A stretch of DNA of 18,775 nucleotides from Clostridia bacterium (GCA_017936125.1 JAGBGE010000030.1:1-18775); one strand, 5' to 3'. Positions 8,953 through 16,006 are shown, numbered from the stretch's first letter. The notes: generated by a model from the letters alone, not told the origin. Made by a program: numbers and translations.

Positions 8953-9226
8953 TTTTACCTGATTTTTCTTTTTTCTCTTTAATATTGTGTTCCTTTTCGA
9001 GCCTTTCAAGTCCTGCCATTGCGGATAAAATGAATTTTATCATAGAATAAATCCCCGACAGAGCGCCGAAAACGATAAGCACCGCCCACACCCACGAGGG
9101 CGCGCCCGCATAGCTCGTGAGCAGATATGCGACGAGAACACCGAGCCCGATAGGCATAGCGAGCGTAAAAATCGCCTGAGATACGATATTAAGGACATAA
9201 AGCGAGCTTACAAGCTTCCTATACAT
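8942..9226 (-). CDS. atpZ: AtpZ/AtpI family protein, first gene of the atp operon
   Basis: The 94-residue protein has two membrane helices: IFTLAMPIGLGVLVAYLLTS (about 19-38) and VWAVLIVFGALSGIYSMIKF (about 46-65). A Lys/Glu-rich cytoplasmic tail follows. This is the layout of the short AtpZ-type protein (Pfam ATPase_gene1 group) that often opens Firmicutes atp operons and is thought to help Fo assembly or Mg2+/ion handling. ATG at 9226 has a GGAG ribosome site six bases upstream. A nearer ATG at 9230 is out of frame. It is the first gene after the promoter at 9338-9366. Confidence 0.8.
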   Translation of the reverse strand: MYRKLVSSLYVLNIVSQAIFTLAMPIGLGVLVAYLLTSYAGAPSWVWAVLIVFGALSGIYSMIKFILSAMAGLERLEKEHNIKEKKEKSGKNDE

Positions 9227-9337
9227 ACATATCTCCTATCAAAAATCTGCGAAAGCAGAGTCCATTTAGTTATTTTAGCCAAAAAAACTAGAAATTTTTG
9301 GTGAAATTGGTCAAAAACCCCAATCTTTCACAATAGT

Positions 9338-9366
9338 ATTCTATCACAAATGCTTTCTAAAATCAA
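9338..9366 (-). promoter_or_regulatory. Promoter of the atp operon
   Basis: On the minus strand, -35 TTGATT (9361-9366), a 17-bp spacer and -10 TAGAAT (9338-9343) with an extended-10 TG one base upstream. The predicted start is near 9331, giving a leader of about 105 bases. Close to the start codon the leader has a small hairpin, TCTGC/GCAGA (9246-9259), followed by five T, too short to call a terminator with confidence. Confidence 0.75.
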
Positions 9367-9406
9367 GTATATATAAAAAAGTTAATATTTTAACGCATAA
9401 AAATAA

Positions 9407-9450
9407 AAACAAAGAGGTTGGAATTCTATATTCCAACCTCTTTGTTTTTT
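9407..9450. terminator. Strong two-way terminator after the lipoprotein gene
   Basis: A perfect 17-bp stem (9407-9423 with 9431-9447) has a 7-base loop. Minus-strand reading runs into GTTTTTATTTTT; plus-strand reading runs into a T run to 9450. It lies 15 bases past the lipoprotein stop and shields the atp promoter from its transcript. Confidence 0.9.
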
Positions 9451-9464
9451 GGTTAATTGTAGAA

Positions 9465-10958
9465 TCACTCTACAAAATTGAAAGTATAGTCGCTACGCCA
9501 ATTGGAGTATCTGTAGCTTCCAATGTTGAACAAATTCCAACCTAAGTATTCAGCAATTTCGTAAACAAAGCTTATTTCGATTTTTTGAATATTGCTAGTA
9601 TCTACACCAACAAAGTCGTCCTGTGACAGAAGTGTTATAACATCGCCTTCATTTTGCATGTGCAAAAGATTTGTTTTGTTGAATTGAAGCTGGCTACTTC
9701 CATCTTTGAAGGTTATTCTTGCCCAAAAAGCGCCTTCTCCAATTTGGGATGAAATGTTCGTATTTGCCGCAGATGAAGCTCCGTCGTTCTCAATCCATAG
9801 GCCACTACCCTGTAGAGAATCGGGAGAGGTTTCTACTATGAATTGAATGCTGAATTTTCCAGCATTTTCATTTATTCTGTAGTTGCTTCCATTCTTGCTT
9901 ACTCCGTACATTTTATAGCTACCGGGAACATAGTTGCCGTGATTAAGAACATTTTGGTCACTCGAAGGAGCAGTAGCGTTGTAGCCGTTGTCACCATTGC
10001 AATTTTTTGCATTTAGAGGAAGCAAAATAGGCGAATTATCAACGGGAGGTATAACCTCTTCAGGAGTTCCGTCTATAACTTTTTCGGGGATTTCAAGGTT
10101 GTTAGGATCTAACGTAGTGAGGAAATCATCTGGGGAGAATGCATCAAGAGAATTGTCAACAAAGCGCTCGCCTTCGGTATAATCAAGCTTAAATGCTTTG
10201 TTGTCGAGAATGCTGAATGTCTCGCCGGAGAATTCCTTGGTTGTTGTATCGTACGCGATTATTGCATAGACGTCAAAGGTACCCATAAGAACGTATCTGT
10301 AAAGACCGTAAGGACAGGTTTCGTCGAAATAAATTGTCATAGTGTGCTTTTTTTCAATAGAGAACTCGTTGACGTCGGTAGCTACGGTAGACGTGCTCTT
10401 AATTGTTGAAGAGTTCAAAGAGAAGCCACGCTCAACTGAAGCCCCCATCTTTGCTTCTCCGATTATACAACCTCCCTTAACCTCTACGGAAGCACCAATT
10501 TTAGACGATATGCCCCAACCGGAATTTTTAGTAATTATGTTTTCAATCTGCTTGCTCACGCTCTCTGTTTTAGCCTCAGAGGTTTCTACAGATACTGTGT
10601 GCTTGATACCCTGATAATCAAATGACGGATAATCGCTTTGCAAAGGAACGTTGTTTATGTATCCCATATAATACACGTAATAATAGTACTGATCGTCTCG
10701 GAACGAATCGTATACCTGCAAATTTTCATCTTCCAAGGAGGATGCGGGTACAACCTTGTTTACCTTATCAATTTTCACCTGCGAAGCATAAAGCTTGTTG
10801 CCGGTAACAACGTTTTCCCCATCGTTGTTACCAGGGGTATTAGGAGTATTAGGCGTGTTAGGCGATTGTACGGTAATACATGATGTTAGCAGAAGAATAC
10901 AGTAAACCGTAACTAAGGTAAGTGATACGATGATTTTGAGAAAGTTTCTTTTTTTCAT
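9465..10958 (-). CDS. Large lipoprotein of unknown family
   Basis: I do not recognise this 497-residue protein. It begins with a lipoprotein signal: MKKRN, a hydrophobic core, then LLTSC with Cys27 as the lipid-attachment site. Three NTP repeats follow (34-42) in a polar linker. Residues about 115-250 form one domain rich in Ser/Thr and alternating hydrophobics, with GWGISSKIGASVEVKGG (147-163), GASVERGFSLNSSTIKSTST (172-191) and the aromatic patch YGLYRYVLMGTFDVYAIIAYD (217-237). After an acidic, Pro-rich linker (260-310), a second beta-rich domain occupies about 315-497 and ends in a Trp/Tyr-rich strand. The Ser/Thr-rich alternating strands recall beta-pore-forming proteins of the aerolysin/MTX2 type, but this is only a resemblance. 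ATG at 10958 has an AAAGGAG ribosome site and a consensus promoter. Base use is more AT-rich than in the flanking core genes. Confidence 0.85.
   Translation of the reverse strand: MKKRNFLKIIVSLTLVTVYCILLLTSCITVQSPNTPNTPNTPGNNDGENVVTGNKLYASQVKIDKVNKVVPASSLEDENLQVYDSFRDDQYYYYVYYMGYINNVPLQSDYPSFDYQGIKHTVSVETSEAKTESVSKQIENIITKNSGWGISSKIGASVEVKGGCIIGEAKMGASVERGFSLNSSTIKSTSTVATDVNEFSIEKKHTMTIYFDETCPYGLYRYVLMGTFDVYAIIAYDTTTKEFSGETFSILDNKAFKLDYTEGERFVDNSLDAFSPDDFLTTLDPNNLEIPEKVIDGTPEEVIPPVDNSPILLPLNAKNCNGDNGYNATAPSSDQNVLNHGNYVPGSYKMYGVSKNGSNYRINENAGKFSIQFIVETSPDSLQGSGLWIENDGASSAANTNISSQIGEGAFWARITFKDGSSQLQFNKTNLLHMQNEGDVITLLSQDDFVGVDTSNIQKIEISFVYEIAEYLGWNLFNIGSYRYSNWRSDYTFNFVE
10834..10860 (-). repeat. 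Three 9-bp tandem repeats encoding NTPNTPNTP
   Basis: Units 10834-10842, 10843-10851 and 10852-10860 differ only at third-codon positions. They encode the linker just after the lipidated Cys. Gain or loss of units stays in frame and would change tether length only. Confidence 0.8.
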
Positions 10959-10982
10959 AATTAAGCTCCTTTTGATAAAATA

Positions 10983-10999
10983 TAGTTAAAAATTAACTA
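10983..10999. promoter_or_regulatory. Operator-like palindrome at the lipoprotein start site
   Basis: TAGTTAA-AAA-TTAACTA is a perfect 7+3+7 inverted repeat, 10 bases downstream of the -10 box of the lipoprotein promoter, so it spans or abuts the start site. AGTTAA recurs singly at 11045-11050 beside the opposite promoter. It is a plausible binding site for the adjacent Xre-type regulator; this is inference only. Confidence 0.5.
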
Positions 11000-11008
11000 C
11001 TCAATTGT

Positions 11009-11037
11009 ATTATACAGCAAATAAAACTAATTGTCAA
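11009..11037 (-). promoter_or_regulatory. Perfect consensus promoter of the lipoprotein gene
   Basis: Minus strand: TTGACA (11032-11037), a 17-bp spacer and TATAAT (11009-11014), an exact match to the sigma-A consensus. The predicted start is near 11002, leaving a leader of about 43 bases. Such an unmodified promoter is usually held by a repressor or is constitutively strong. Confidence 0.88.
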
Positions 11038-11053
11038 GGAAAAAAGTTAAATA

Positions 11054-11062
11054 TGTTATAAT
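11054..11062 (+). promoter_or_regulatory. Extended -10 promoter of the Xre regulator
   Basis: TGTTATAAT is a perfect extended -10 element. A TTGTCA at 11031-11036 is 20 bp upstream, too far to be an ideal -35, and overlaps the -35 box of the opposite promoter. The predicted start near 11069 precedes the chosen ATG by about 45 bases. Confidence 0.65.
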
Positions 11063-11114
11063 TTTTACTAAAGTTATACAAATTATTCTTGCAATCATTG
11101 ATGGGAGAGAGTGC

Positions 11115-11408
11115 ATGGATTTAATTAACAGTGTAGGGATAAAGATAAGAAATGCCAGAGAGGATATGGATTTGACACAGAATGATATGGCATCGCTTAT
11201 ACCCATGAATCAGTCTAATTATTCAAAAATCGAAAGAGGCGTTCAGGAGCCTAATATGGAGCAATTGCGGCGCATATGTCAGATTTTGCGCTTAGACCCC
11301 AGATATTTGCTTTCTCTGGAGGACGAAAGTGTTATTACCGGTGAGGATGTTCGGCTGCTGGCAGATACAAAAGCTTTTATCAAAAGATATTCTAAAGTTA
11401 TAAAATAA
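11115..11408 (+). CDS. Small Xre-family helix-turn-helix regulator
   Basis: A 97-residue DNA-binding protein. The HTH domain covers about residues 6-64: VGIKIRNAREDMDLTQNDMA, then NQSNYSKIERGVQEPNMEQL and ICQILRLDPRYLL. The phrase IERG-x-x-x-P and the preceding Q/S/Y recognition residues are typical of Cro/CI-type repressors. The remaining 30 residues form a charged helical tail, with no sensor domain. A longer reading from a TTG at 11031 is rejected because that codon lies inside the promoter. The ATG at 11115 has a GGGAG ribosome site seven bases upstream. Divergent from the lipoprotein gene, it probably controls that gene and itself. Confidence 0.9.
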   Translation: MDLINSVGIKIRNAREDMDLTQNDMASLIPMNQSNYSKIERGVQEPNMEQLRRICQILRLDPRYLLSLEDESVITGEDVRLLADTKAFIKRYSKVIK

Positions 11409-11458
11409 AAAAAGAGAGAATTGACGGACTCGAACGAGCCGTTTGATTCTCTCTTTTT
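11409..11458. terminator. Two-way terminator after the Xre gene
   Basis: Arms 11409-11421 and 11446-11458 form a 13-bp A/T-edged stem that encloses two further stems, ACGG/CCGT and CTCG/CGAG. It starts on the base after the Xre stop codon. The T run at 11454-11458 serves the plus strand; the A run at 11407-11413 gives T's on the minus strand, just past the RNHCP gene stop at 11467. Confidence 0.85.
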
Positions 11459-11466
11459 GTATTGCT

Positions 11467-11799
11467 TTACCTGCCTATTCCGGCGGTTAGCTTGATTATT
11501 AGGTCCATATCGTCGGGCTGGACCTTTGCCTCGTGGGCGGCGCGGTTGCGAACCGTGGCGCCGCATTTGTCGCAGCGGTGGACTATGACGTAACCGCGTT
11601 TTGCGTCAGGCAACGTTTGTATGGGGCGGAGAATGCCGCCGCAGTCGTTCGCTCTGTCGCCCGGGTTTACGTCAACGTGCAGGGAGCAGAGGCAGAAGGG
11701 GCAGTGATTCCTCGAGGTATATCCAAGAGGGAGAACCTCTTTTCCGCAGTTCTTGCAGATAAAGCCTGCGTCGTTTTTCTTAAATCGCTTTTCTTCCAT
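11467..11799 (-). CDS. RNHCP-domain zinc-ribbon protein
   Basis: The 110-residue protein contains the motif that names the RNHCP family (RNHCP at 30-34, running on as FCLCSLHVD). Cysteine pairs are C15/C18 (CKNC), C33/C36 (CPFC) and C76/C79 (CDKC), with a further Cys at 53, so it probably binds one or two zinc ions. The molecular role of the family is unknown to me; zinc ribbons of this kind commonly contact RNA or ribosomes. ATG at 11799 follows an AAAGGA ribosome site. It lies 71 bases after mnmE on the same strand with no clear terminator between, so it may be the last gene of the rpmH-mnmE transcript. Confidence 0.9.
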   Translation of the reverse strand: MEEKRFKKNDAGFICKNCGKEVLPLGYTSRNHCPFCLCSLHVDVNPGDRANDCGGILRPIQTLPDAKRGYVIVHRCDKCGATVRNRAAHEAKVQPDDMDLIIKLTAGIGR

Positions 11800-11835
11800 A
11801 GCGGTGTTCCTTTCGCATTTTTGCCCATAGGATTT

Positions 11836-11870
11836 AATTCCGAATTCCGAATTTCCAATTTCTAATTTTC
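11836..11870. repeat. Five 7-nt units abutting the mnmE stop codon
   Basis: Plus-strand reading gives AATTCCG, AATTCCG, AATTTCC, AATTTCT and AATTTTC without a gap, ending on the base before the mnmE stop (11871-11873). A tract with the same period and related units lies at 17285-17319 inside mtaB. Confidence 0.75.
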
Positions 11871-13262
11871 TTATTTTCCCACGCAGAATTTCGCGAATAT
11901 ATCCGCCACGATTTCCTCGCTTACAGCCCGTCCGTCGAGCTCGGATATTGCGCCGAGCGCACGCTCGATGTCGCTCGAGGCGGCGTCCTGCGAGAAGCCT
12001 GCGTTAAGGCTTTCTATCGCAAGCGCGGTGAATTCCAGCGCGCGTGAGAGCGCCGCGTTCTGTCTTGCAGACGAGAGGACTGCGTCCTCTCCGACCGTGA
12101 TTTTCTCGTCGGTAAATAGGGAATTGACCATTTTCTCAACAGCGAGAAGATTTTCCGCGCTGTCACCATGCATAGAGGTCACAAGCTTAAAGTCAAAGCC
12201 CTCGAGCCTCGACTCGTCAAGGAGTGCGGGCATATCCGACTTGTTGAGCACCGCAATTTTAGTTGAATTTGACGCTGAAATCATATCGAGCAAAAGCTCA
12301 TCTTTTTCGTCAAACGGTCTTGAAATGTCAAAAATTGCAAACAATAGTTCGCTTTTTTCTATCATTTCGCGGCTTTTTTCTATTCCTATACGCTCTACCG
12401 CGTCTATCTCATCTCCCTCTCGAATGCCTGCCGTGTCGGCAAGGCGGAGCATAACTCTGCCGAGTGGAACACTGCGCTCCAGCACGTCACGGGTTGTACC
12501 CTCAATATCTGTGACTATTGCGGCATCCTCGCCGAGCAGCATATTGTAGAACGAGCTTTTACCCACGTTCGTCTTGCCGCAGATAACAGTTCTGATACCC
12601 TCGCTTATCGCTCTGCCCGTCTTGTAGGTCGAGAGCAGGGAAGTGATATTCTTCCTTATATTATATAAGCGCGCGAGCACCTCGGAGTCATCAAAGTCAC
12701 CGAGATCCTCGTCGGGATAGTCGATTCTTGCGTAAATCGAGCTCATAAGGTCAACAAGCTCACTGCGAATTTCGTTGATTTTCATCGAGAGAGCCGAGCG
12801 CGCGCCGCTTGACGAAAGCTTGATTTGCTCGCGCGAGCGTGCTTCGAGCAGGTCGGAGATAGCCTCCGCCTCGGTGAGCGAGAGTCTGCCGTTGATGAAT
12901 GCGCGACGGGTGAACTCACCTGCCGTAGCAGGCACAGCGCCTGCCTTGAGTATCGCCTCTAGCACGAGAGCCGTGACGAGCATACCGCCGTGGCAGGCTA
13001 TCTCAACCGTGTCCTCGCCCGTATACGAGTGGGGCGCTGTGAAGCGTGTCGCAAGCACGTCGTCAATTCTCTCGCCACCGTCAACGATGTGACCGTATAT
13101 CTGCATTCTCGGGGGGCATTCGGAGAATTTCAGGCTCTTTATAGGAAAGAACACTCTGTCGGCAATATCAAACGCGCCGTCGCCCGACACGCGTATAATG
13201 GCAACCCCACCCTTGCCGGGTGGGGTCGATACTGCCGCTATTACCTGCGTCAGATTATTCAT
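11871..13262 (-). CDS. mnmE: tRNA modification GTPase MnmE (TrmE)
   Basis: With MnmG, MnmE makes the 5-carboxymethylaminomethyl modification on wobble uridine of several tRNAs, using a methylene-tetrahydrofolate carbon. The 463-residue product has the N-terminal folate-binding domain (1-118; DTVEIACHGG and AGEFTRRAFINGRLSLTEAE) and an inserted GTPase domain with G1 GKTNVGKS (229-236), G2 TT (256-257), G3 DTAG (276-279) and G4 NKSD (340-343). The C-terminal FCVGK holds the catalytic Cys (usual form FCIGK). Its ATG overlaps the end of jag by eight bases. The usual partner mnmG does not follow; an RNHCP gene does. Confidence 0.98.
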   Translation of the reverse strand: MNNLTQVIAAVSTPPGKGGVAIIRVSGDGAFDIADRVFFPIKSLKFSECPPRMQIYGHIVDGGERIDDVLATRFTAPHSYTGEDTVEIACHGGMLVTALVLEAILKAGAVPATAGEFTRRAFINGRLSLTEAEAISDLLEARSREQIKLSSSGARSALSMKINEIRSELVDLMSSIYARIDYPDEDLGDFDDSEVLARLYNIRKNITSLLSTYKTGRAISEGIRTVICGKTNVGKSSFYNMLLGEDAAIVTDIEGTTRDVLERSVPLGRVMLRLADTAGIREGDEIDAVERIGIEKSREMIEKSELLFAIFDISRPFDEKDELLLDMISASNSTKIAVLNKSDMPALLDESRLEGFDFKLVTSMHGDSAENLLAVEKMVNSLFTDEKITVGEDAVLSSARQNAALSRALEFTALAIESLNAGFSQDAASSDIERALGAISELDGRAVSEEIVADIFAKFCVGK

Positions 13263-14139
13263 TTACTTCAGCAGGGGTTTCTTCCTCTGCGAAGATTTCC
13301 TCAGGCTTCTTATCGGTGAGGAAAATAACTATCTTTCTGTTGTTGTCAGAGCCGATAGAGTTGGTGCTTACACCCTCAATGCCCTGAATCTCGGAGTGGA
13401 TAATTCTTCTCTCGTAAGCGCTCATAGGCTCGAGCATTACGCTTCTCTTGTTGCGGAGAGCCTTCTGCGCCATTCTTCTTGCGAGAGCGCGGAGAGTTAC
13501 CTCTCTCTTCTTTCTGTATCCCTCGATGTCGATAGTCACGCGGCTCTTGTCGCGCTCGCCCTTCGAGTTCTTTCTCGCAGACGCGAGGTTTGCAAGATAC
13601 TGAAGCGCGTCGAGAGTGTCACCGTGGTGACCGATAAGCGCAGAGGCGTCGTCACCAACGATAGTGATTCTTCTGGTGCCGTCCTCGCAGGAGTAAAGCT
13701 CCGCGTCTGCATTGAGACCGATGTCGGAGAGAAGTGTCTTAACGAAATCGTAGGACATATCCTCGCCCGCCTCTACGAAGCGGCGCTCCATCTTAAGATT
13801 TTCCTCGGGAATGACGTCGCTCTTGGGAGCACTAGCCTTCTTTTCAGCCTTCTGCTTCTTCTGCTTAGGCTGATTATTTTCTTTCTTCTCGGGCTTATTC
13901 TCGCCCTGGGGCTTATCCTTCTTTGCGTGGCGGGGTCTTTCGCGCTTCTCCTTGGATTCGGGAAGCTCGATGAAGGCTCTAACCTTCGCGGGTCTTGAGA
14001 AAAGACCGAGAATACCCTTGGTACCGCCGTCTATAATTTCAAACTGTACGTCGTCAAGCTCGCCTGCGCCAAGAGCAATTCTGGCGTTATCCTTGGCTTC
14101 GATTATATCCTTGCCGACTGCTGTAATTTCTTTAATCAT
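13255..14139 (-). CDS. jag: RNA-binding protein Jag/KhpB (SpoIIIJ-associated)
   Basis: Jag is a cytoplasmic RNA-binding protein usually encoded next to YidC. Its domains, in order over 294 residues, are an N-terminal Jag-N domain (1-55, ending KGILGLFSRPAKVRAFIEL), a Lys/Pro/Glu-rich disordered linker (about 61-110), a KH domain with the loop GHHG (170-173) in SALIGHHGDTLDALQYL, and an R3H domain (about 210-275) with RRIIHSEI (244-251). The linker is longer than in many homologues. ATG at 14139 lies 27 bases after the yidC stop, following a GGAATT-type weak ribosome site. It overlaps mnmE by eight bases. Confidence 0.96.
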   Translation of the reverse strand: MIKEITAVGKDIIEAKDNARIALGAGELDDVQFEIIDGGTKGILGLFSRPAKVRAFIELPESKEKRERPRHAKKDKPQGENKPEKKENNQPKQKKQKAEKKASAPKSDVIPEENLKMERRFVEAGEDMSYDFVKTLLSDIGLNADAELYSCEDGTRRITIVGDDASALIGHHGDTLDALQYLANLASARKNSKGERDKSRVTIDIEGYRKKREVTLRALARRMAQKALRNKRSVMLEPMSAYERRIIHSEIQGIEGVSTNSIGSDNNRKIVIFLTDKKPEEIFAEEETPAEVNE

Positions 14140-14166
14140 CGTATTTAATTCCTTATAATTTATGTC

Positions 14167-15198
14167 TTAAATTTCGGGCAAATCCATGCTGCCTGTGTTG
14201 CCTGTGTCCTTCTTGTCGCTCTTAACCTCGGGGAGAGCGTCGTAATCGTCCTCGTCGATGTAGTGGAGCGAGCGATGCTTGGGTGCGTTCTTCGCTGCGC
14301 TGATAGCCGCCTTTTCCGCCGCCTTCTGCGCCTTCTTCATCTCGCGAAGCTCTTCCTCCGAGAACTTGGGGAGAGGCATAGCGTGGGAAATAATAAATGA
14401 CTGAAGAATGCCGAGCGCAGACTGGTAAATCCAGTAAATACCCATAAGGCTCTGGAGGCTGTACGCCATAAAGAGAGTCATTGCGGGCATCATGAGATCC
14501 ATCATCTTCATCGAAGCGTTAGCCTGAGCGTCCTGCGCCTGAGTGGCAGGGTTGGAGTTCCACTTACGAGAGAGGAACATAGAGAGCCAGGTGAGTACCG
14601 CCGCGATAACGGGAATTAGGATTGTCCAGCTGGTGAAGCTGGGATTTTCTGCAAGGTTGGTGCCAAAAAGCTTGAAATCGGGAAGCTTGTCAAGGCTTGC
14701 CTCGAATGCTGCAAGACCGCCGCCACCGTTTGCGCGGTAGGCGTTGATTTCACCAACGAGCGAAATTTCGCTCACTTGGCTGGAGCCGATAATACCCTTG
14801 ATAGTTTCGATTTCCTCTGCGGAGAACTTACAGATGTAAGAGAGAGGTCCTCTTATAACGTTATAAAGGAAGACGATAATGGGCATCTGAAGAAGCAGGG
14901 GCAGACAACCCGAGAAGGGGCTGTATCCTTCCTTCTGCTGAAGCTCCATAATCTCCTGCTGCTGCTTCTGCATAGTAGGAGCGTCGGTTCTTCCTTTGTA
15001 CTTTGCTTTTATAAGCTCAATTTTCGGCGCAAGAAGTGCCATTTTGATCTGATTCTTCTGCTGCTTGATAGAGAAGGGAAGAAACAGAAGCTTGAAAAGA
15101 AGGGCGTAAAGAATAAGTCCGAAGACGTATTTTTCAAACATTAAGCTACTGAACCATGATAGCATAGTTCCGAGCAGCTCGTAAAGCCAATCTAACAT
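14167..15198 (-). CDS. yidC: Membrane protein insertase YidC (SpoIIIJ/Oxa1 family)
   Basis: YidC inserts and folds membrane proteins, including Fo subunits such as those encoded earlier in this window. The 343-residue product has hydrophobic segments at about 24-43, 97-117, 190-210 and 232-270. It also has the cytoplasmic loop LPFSIKQQKNQIKM (39-53) with a coiled coil (PTMQKQQQEIMELQQKEGYS), then GCLPLLLQMPI and the MGIYWIYQSALGILQS ending. K36 in LLFKLLFLPFSIKQQK takes the place of the groove arginine described in some homologues. There is no clear lipoprotein Cys. An extracytoplasmic insertion of about 60 residues (125-188, with a Gly run) separates segments 2 and 3. The tail is Lys-rich. 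Confidence 0.96.
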   Translation of the reverse strand: MLDWLYELLGTMLSWFSSLMFEKYVFGLILYALLFKLLFLPFSIKQQKNQIKMALLAPKIELIKAKYKGRTDAPTMQKQQQEIMELQQKEGYSPFSGCLPLLLQMPIIVFLYNVIRGPLSYICKFSAEEIETIKGIIGSSQVSEISLVGEINAYRANGGGGLAAFEASLDKLPDFKLFGTNLAENPSFTSWTILIPVIAAVLTWLSMFLSRKWNSNPATQAQDAQANASMKMMDLMMPAMTLFMAYSLQSLMGIYWIYQSALGILQSFIISHAMPLPKFSEEELREMKKAQKAAEKAAISAAKNAPKHRSLHYIDEDDYDALPEVKSDKKDTGNTGSMDLPEI

Positions 15199-15201
15199 TT
15201 T

Positions 15202-15486
15202 TTAGTTTTCCTTTTCATTTTCGGTTGTTATCTCACACTCGGTTTCCCTGCATTTTGAATAGCTTCGAAAGCCCTTGTCGGGCACCGGATCGTAGCCCCC
15301 TCGACCGAAGGGATTACAACGCAGAATGCGCCAGACAGTAAGAATGAAGCCTGCAAAAAAGCCACGTTTCTGAAACGCCTCAATGGCGTAGGCCGAGCAG
15401 GTTGGTGTAAACCTGCAGCAGGGCGGTTTTAACGGTGAGATGTACTTTTTGTAAAGGCGTATGAGCCATATCATAACGTGCTTCAT
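15202..15486 (-). CDS. yidD: Membrane protein insertion efficiency factor YidD
   Basis: YidD is a small membrane-associated protein that aids YidC-dependent insertion. In 94 residues it shows the family signature: [20 protein letters not shown] (8-27), then [15 protein letters not shown] (28-42), and [17 protein letters not shown] (53-69). The conserved Cys residues (23, 24, 30 and 56) are all present. The C-terminal 20 residues are an acidic tail beyond the core family. The start codon overlaps the rnpA stop by four bases (ATGA, 15483-15486), which fixes the start. Three bases separate it from yidC. Confidence 0.97.
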   Translation of the reverse strand: MKHVMIWLIRLYKKYISPLKPPCCRFTPTCSAYAIEAFQKRGFFAGFILTVWRILRCNPFGRGGYDPVPDKGFRSYSKCRETECEITTENEKEN

Positions 15487-15878
15487 ATTTTCTCGCCTTT
15501 ATCCTCGGCATACATACCGAGCTTTGTAAATGCCGTGTCAAGCTGACGCTTGATCTCGGTGCTCTTCAGCTTTACCGATGCGCTGCGCGCGGCGATAACG
15601 ATTAGAAAGCCTGTCTTGAGCGTCTTTTCTCGCTCAAGCGCTCTGAGTCCCTCGCGCATTATGCGTCGGCAGCGGATTCTGACAACCGCGCCTCCGAGCT
15701 TGGTCGATGTGGTGAGACCGATACGGTTAACCACTCGCTTTTCGGGATGTGCCTTCGCAAGCCTTTTTGCCTGATAGTCGGGCAGAACGTAAACCGCGAG
15801 AGCCGACGTCACAGCTCTCTTGCCCTTAGAATACGCCTTGGAATACAGATGATTTTCGCAAATAGCCCGAAATTTCAT
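15483..15878 (-). CDS. rnpA: Ribonuclease P protein component
   Basis: This protein binds RNase P RNA and helps mature the 5' ends of tRNAs. The 131-residue product has the family layout: a short N-terminal region with [20 protein letters not shown], the central stretch [20 protein letters not shown] (about 51-70), the basic helix [12 protein letters not shown] (71-82, corresponding to the RNR-type motif) and [14 protein letters not shown] followed by the last helix. The sequence is rich in Arg and Lys. An unusual GGAGGG-type run (GAGGGGGTACGGAT) precedes the ATG at 15878. The gene follows rpmH after a 128-base spacer with hairpins. Confidence 0.96.
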   Translation of the reverse strand: MKFRAICENHLYSKAYSKGKRAVTSALAVYVLPDYQAKRLAKAHPEKRVVNRIGLTTSTKLGGAVVRIRCRRIMREGLRALEREKTLKTGFLIVIAARSASVKLKSTEIKRQLDTAFTKLGMYAEDKGEKI

Positions 15879-15914
15879 ATCCGTACCCCCTCAAATAAAG
15901 TTGTTAGTCTATGC

Positions 15915-15962
15915 AAAACCCCCGATAAAGTCATGCAAAGTTTGCGCTTTATCGGAGGTTTT
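15915..15962 (-). terminator. Attenuator-like hairpin between rpmH and rnpA
   Basis: Arms 15915-15920/15957-15962 (6 bp) and 15922-15930/15947-15955 (9 bp) stack across one mismatch, and the loop contains a nested GCAAA/TTTGC. On the minus strand the stem is followed by only a few T (GGGGGTTTTGC), so termination is probably partial. Two further perfect 6-bp hairpins lie between it and the rpmH stop (15967-15981 and 15984-16001). Partial termination here would give more rpmH than rnpA transcript, a common arrangement for this gene pair. Confidence 0.6.
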
Positions 15963-16006
15963 CTTAGTCGTCCGTGACGACAGGGTCAATCATGGTTGAC
16001 CATCAA

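Noticed and set aside
8953..9009. N-terminal extension of the AtpI-type protein
   Set aside because: It would lie wholly inside atpZ and add only a Lys-rich low-complexity stretch; the ATG at 8952 or 8949 is better placed.
11031..11114. N-terminal extension of the Xre regulator from a TTG codon
   Set aside because: The codon overlaps the promoter elements and lies upstream of the predicted transcription start; the ATG at 11115 has a proper ribosome site and fits the HTH family length.
13198..13998. 266-codon open frame opposite jag
   Set aside because: Antisense to the well-supported Jag domains; the hydrophobic end is the complement of the Lys-rich linker.
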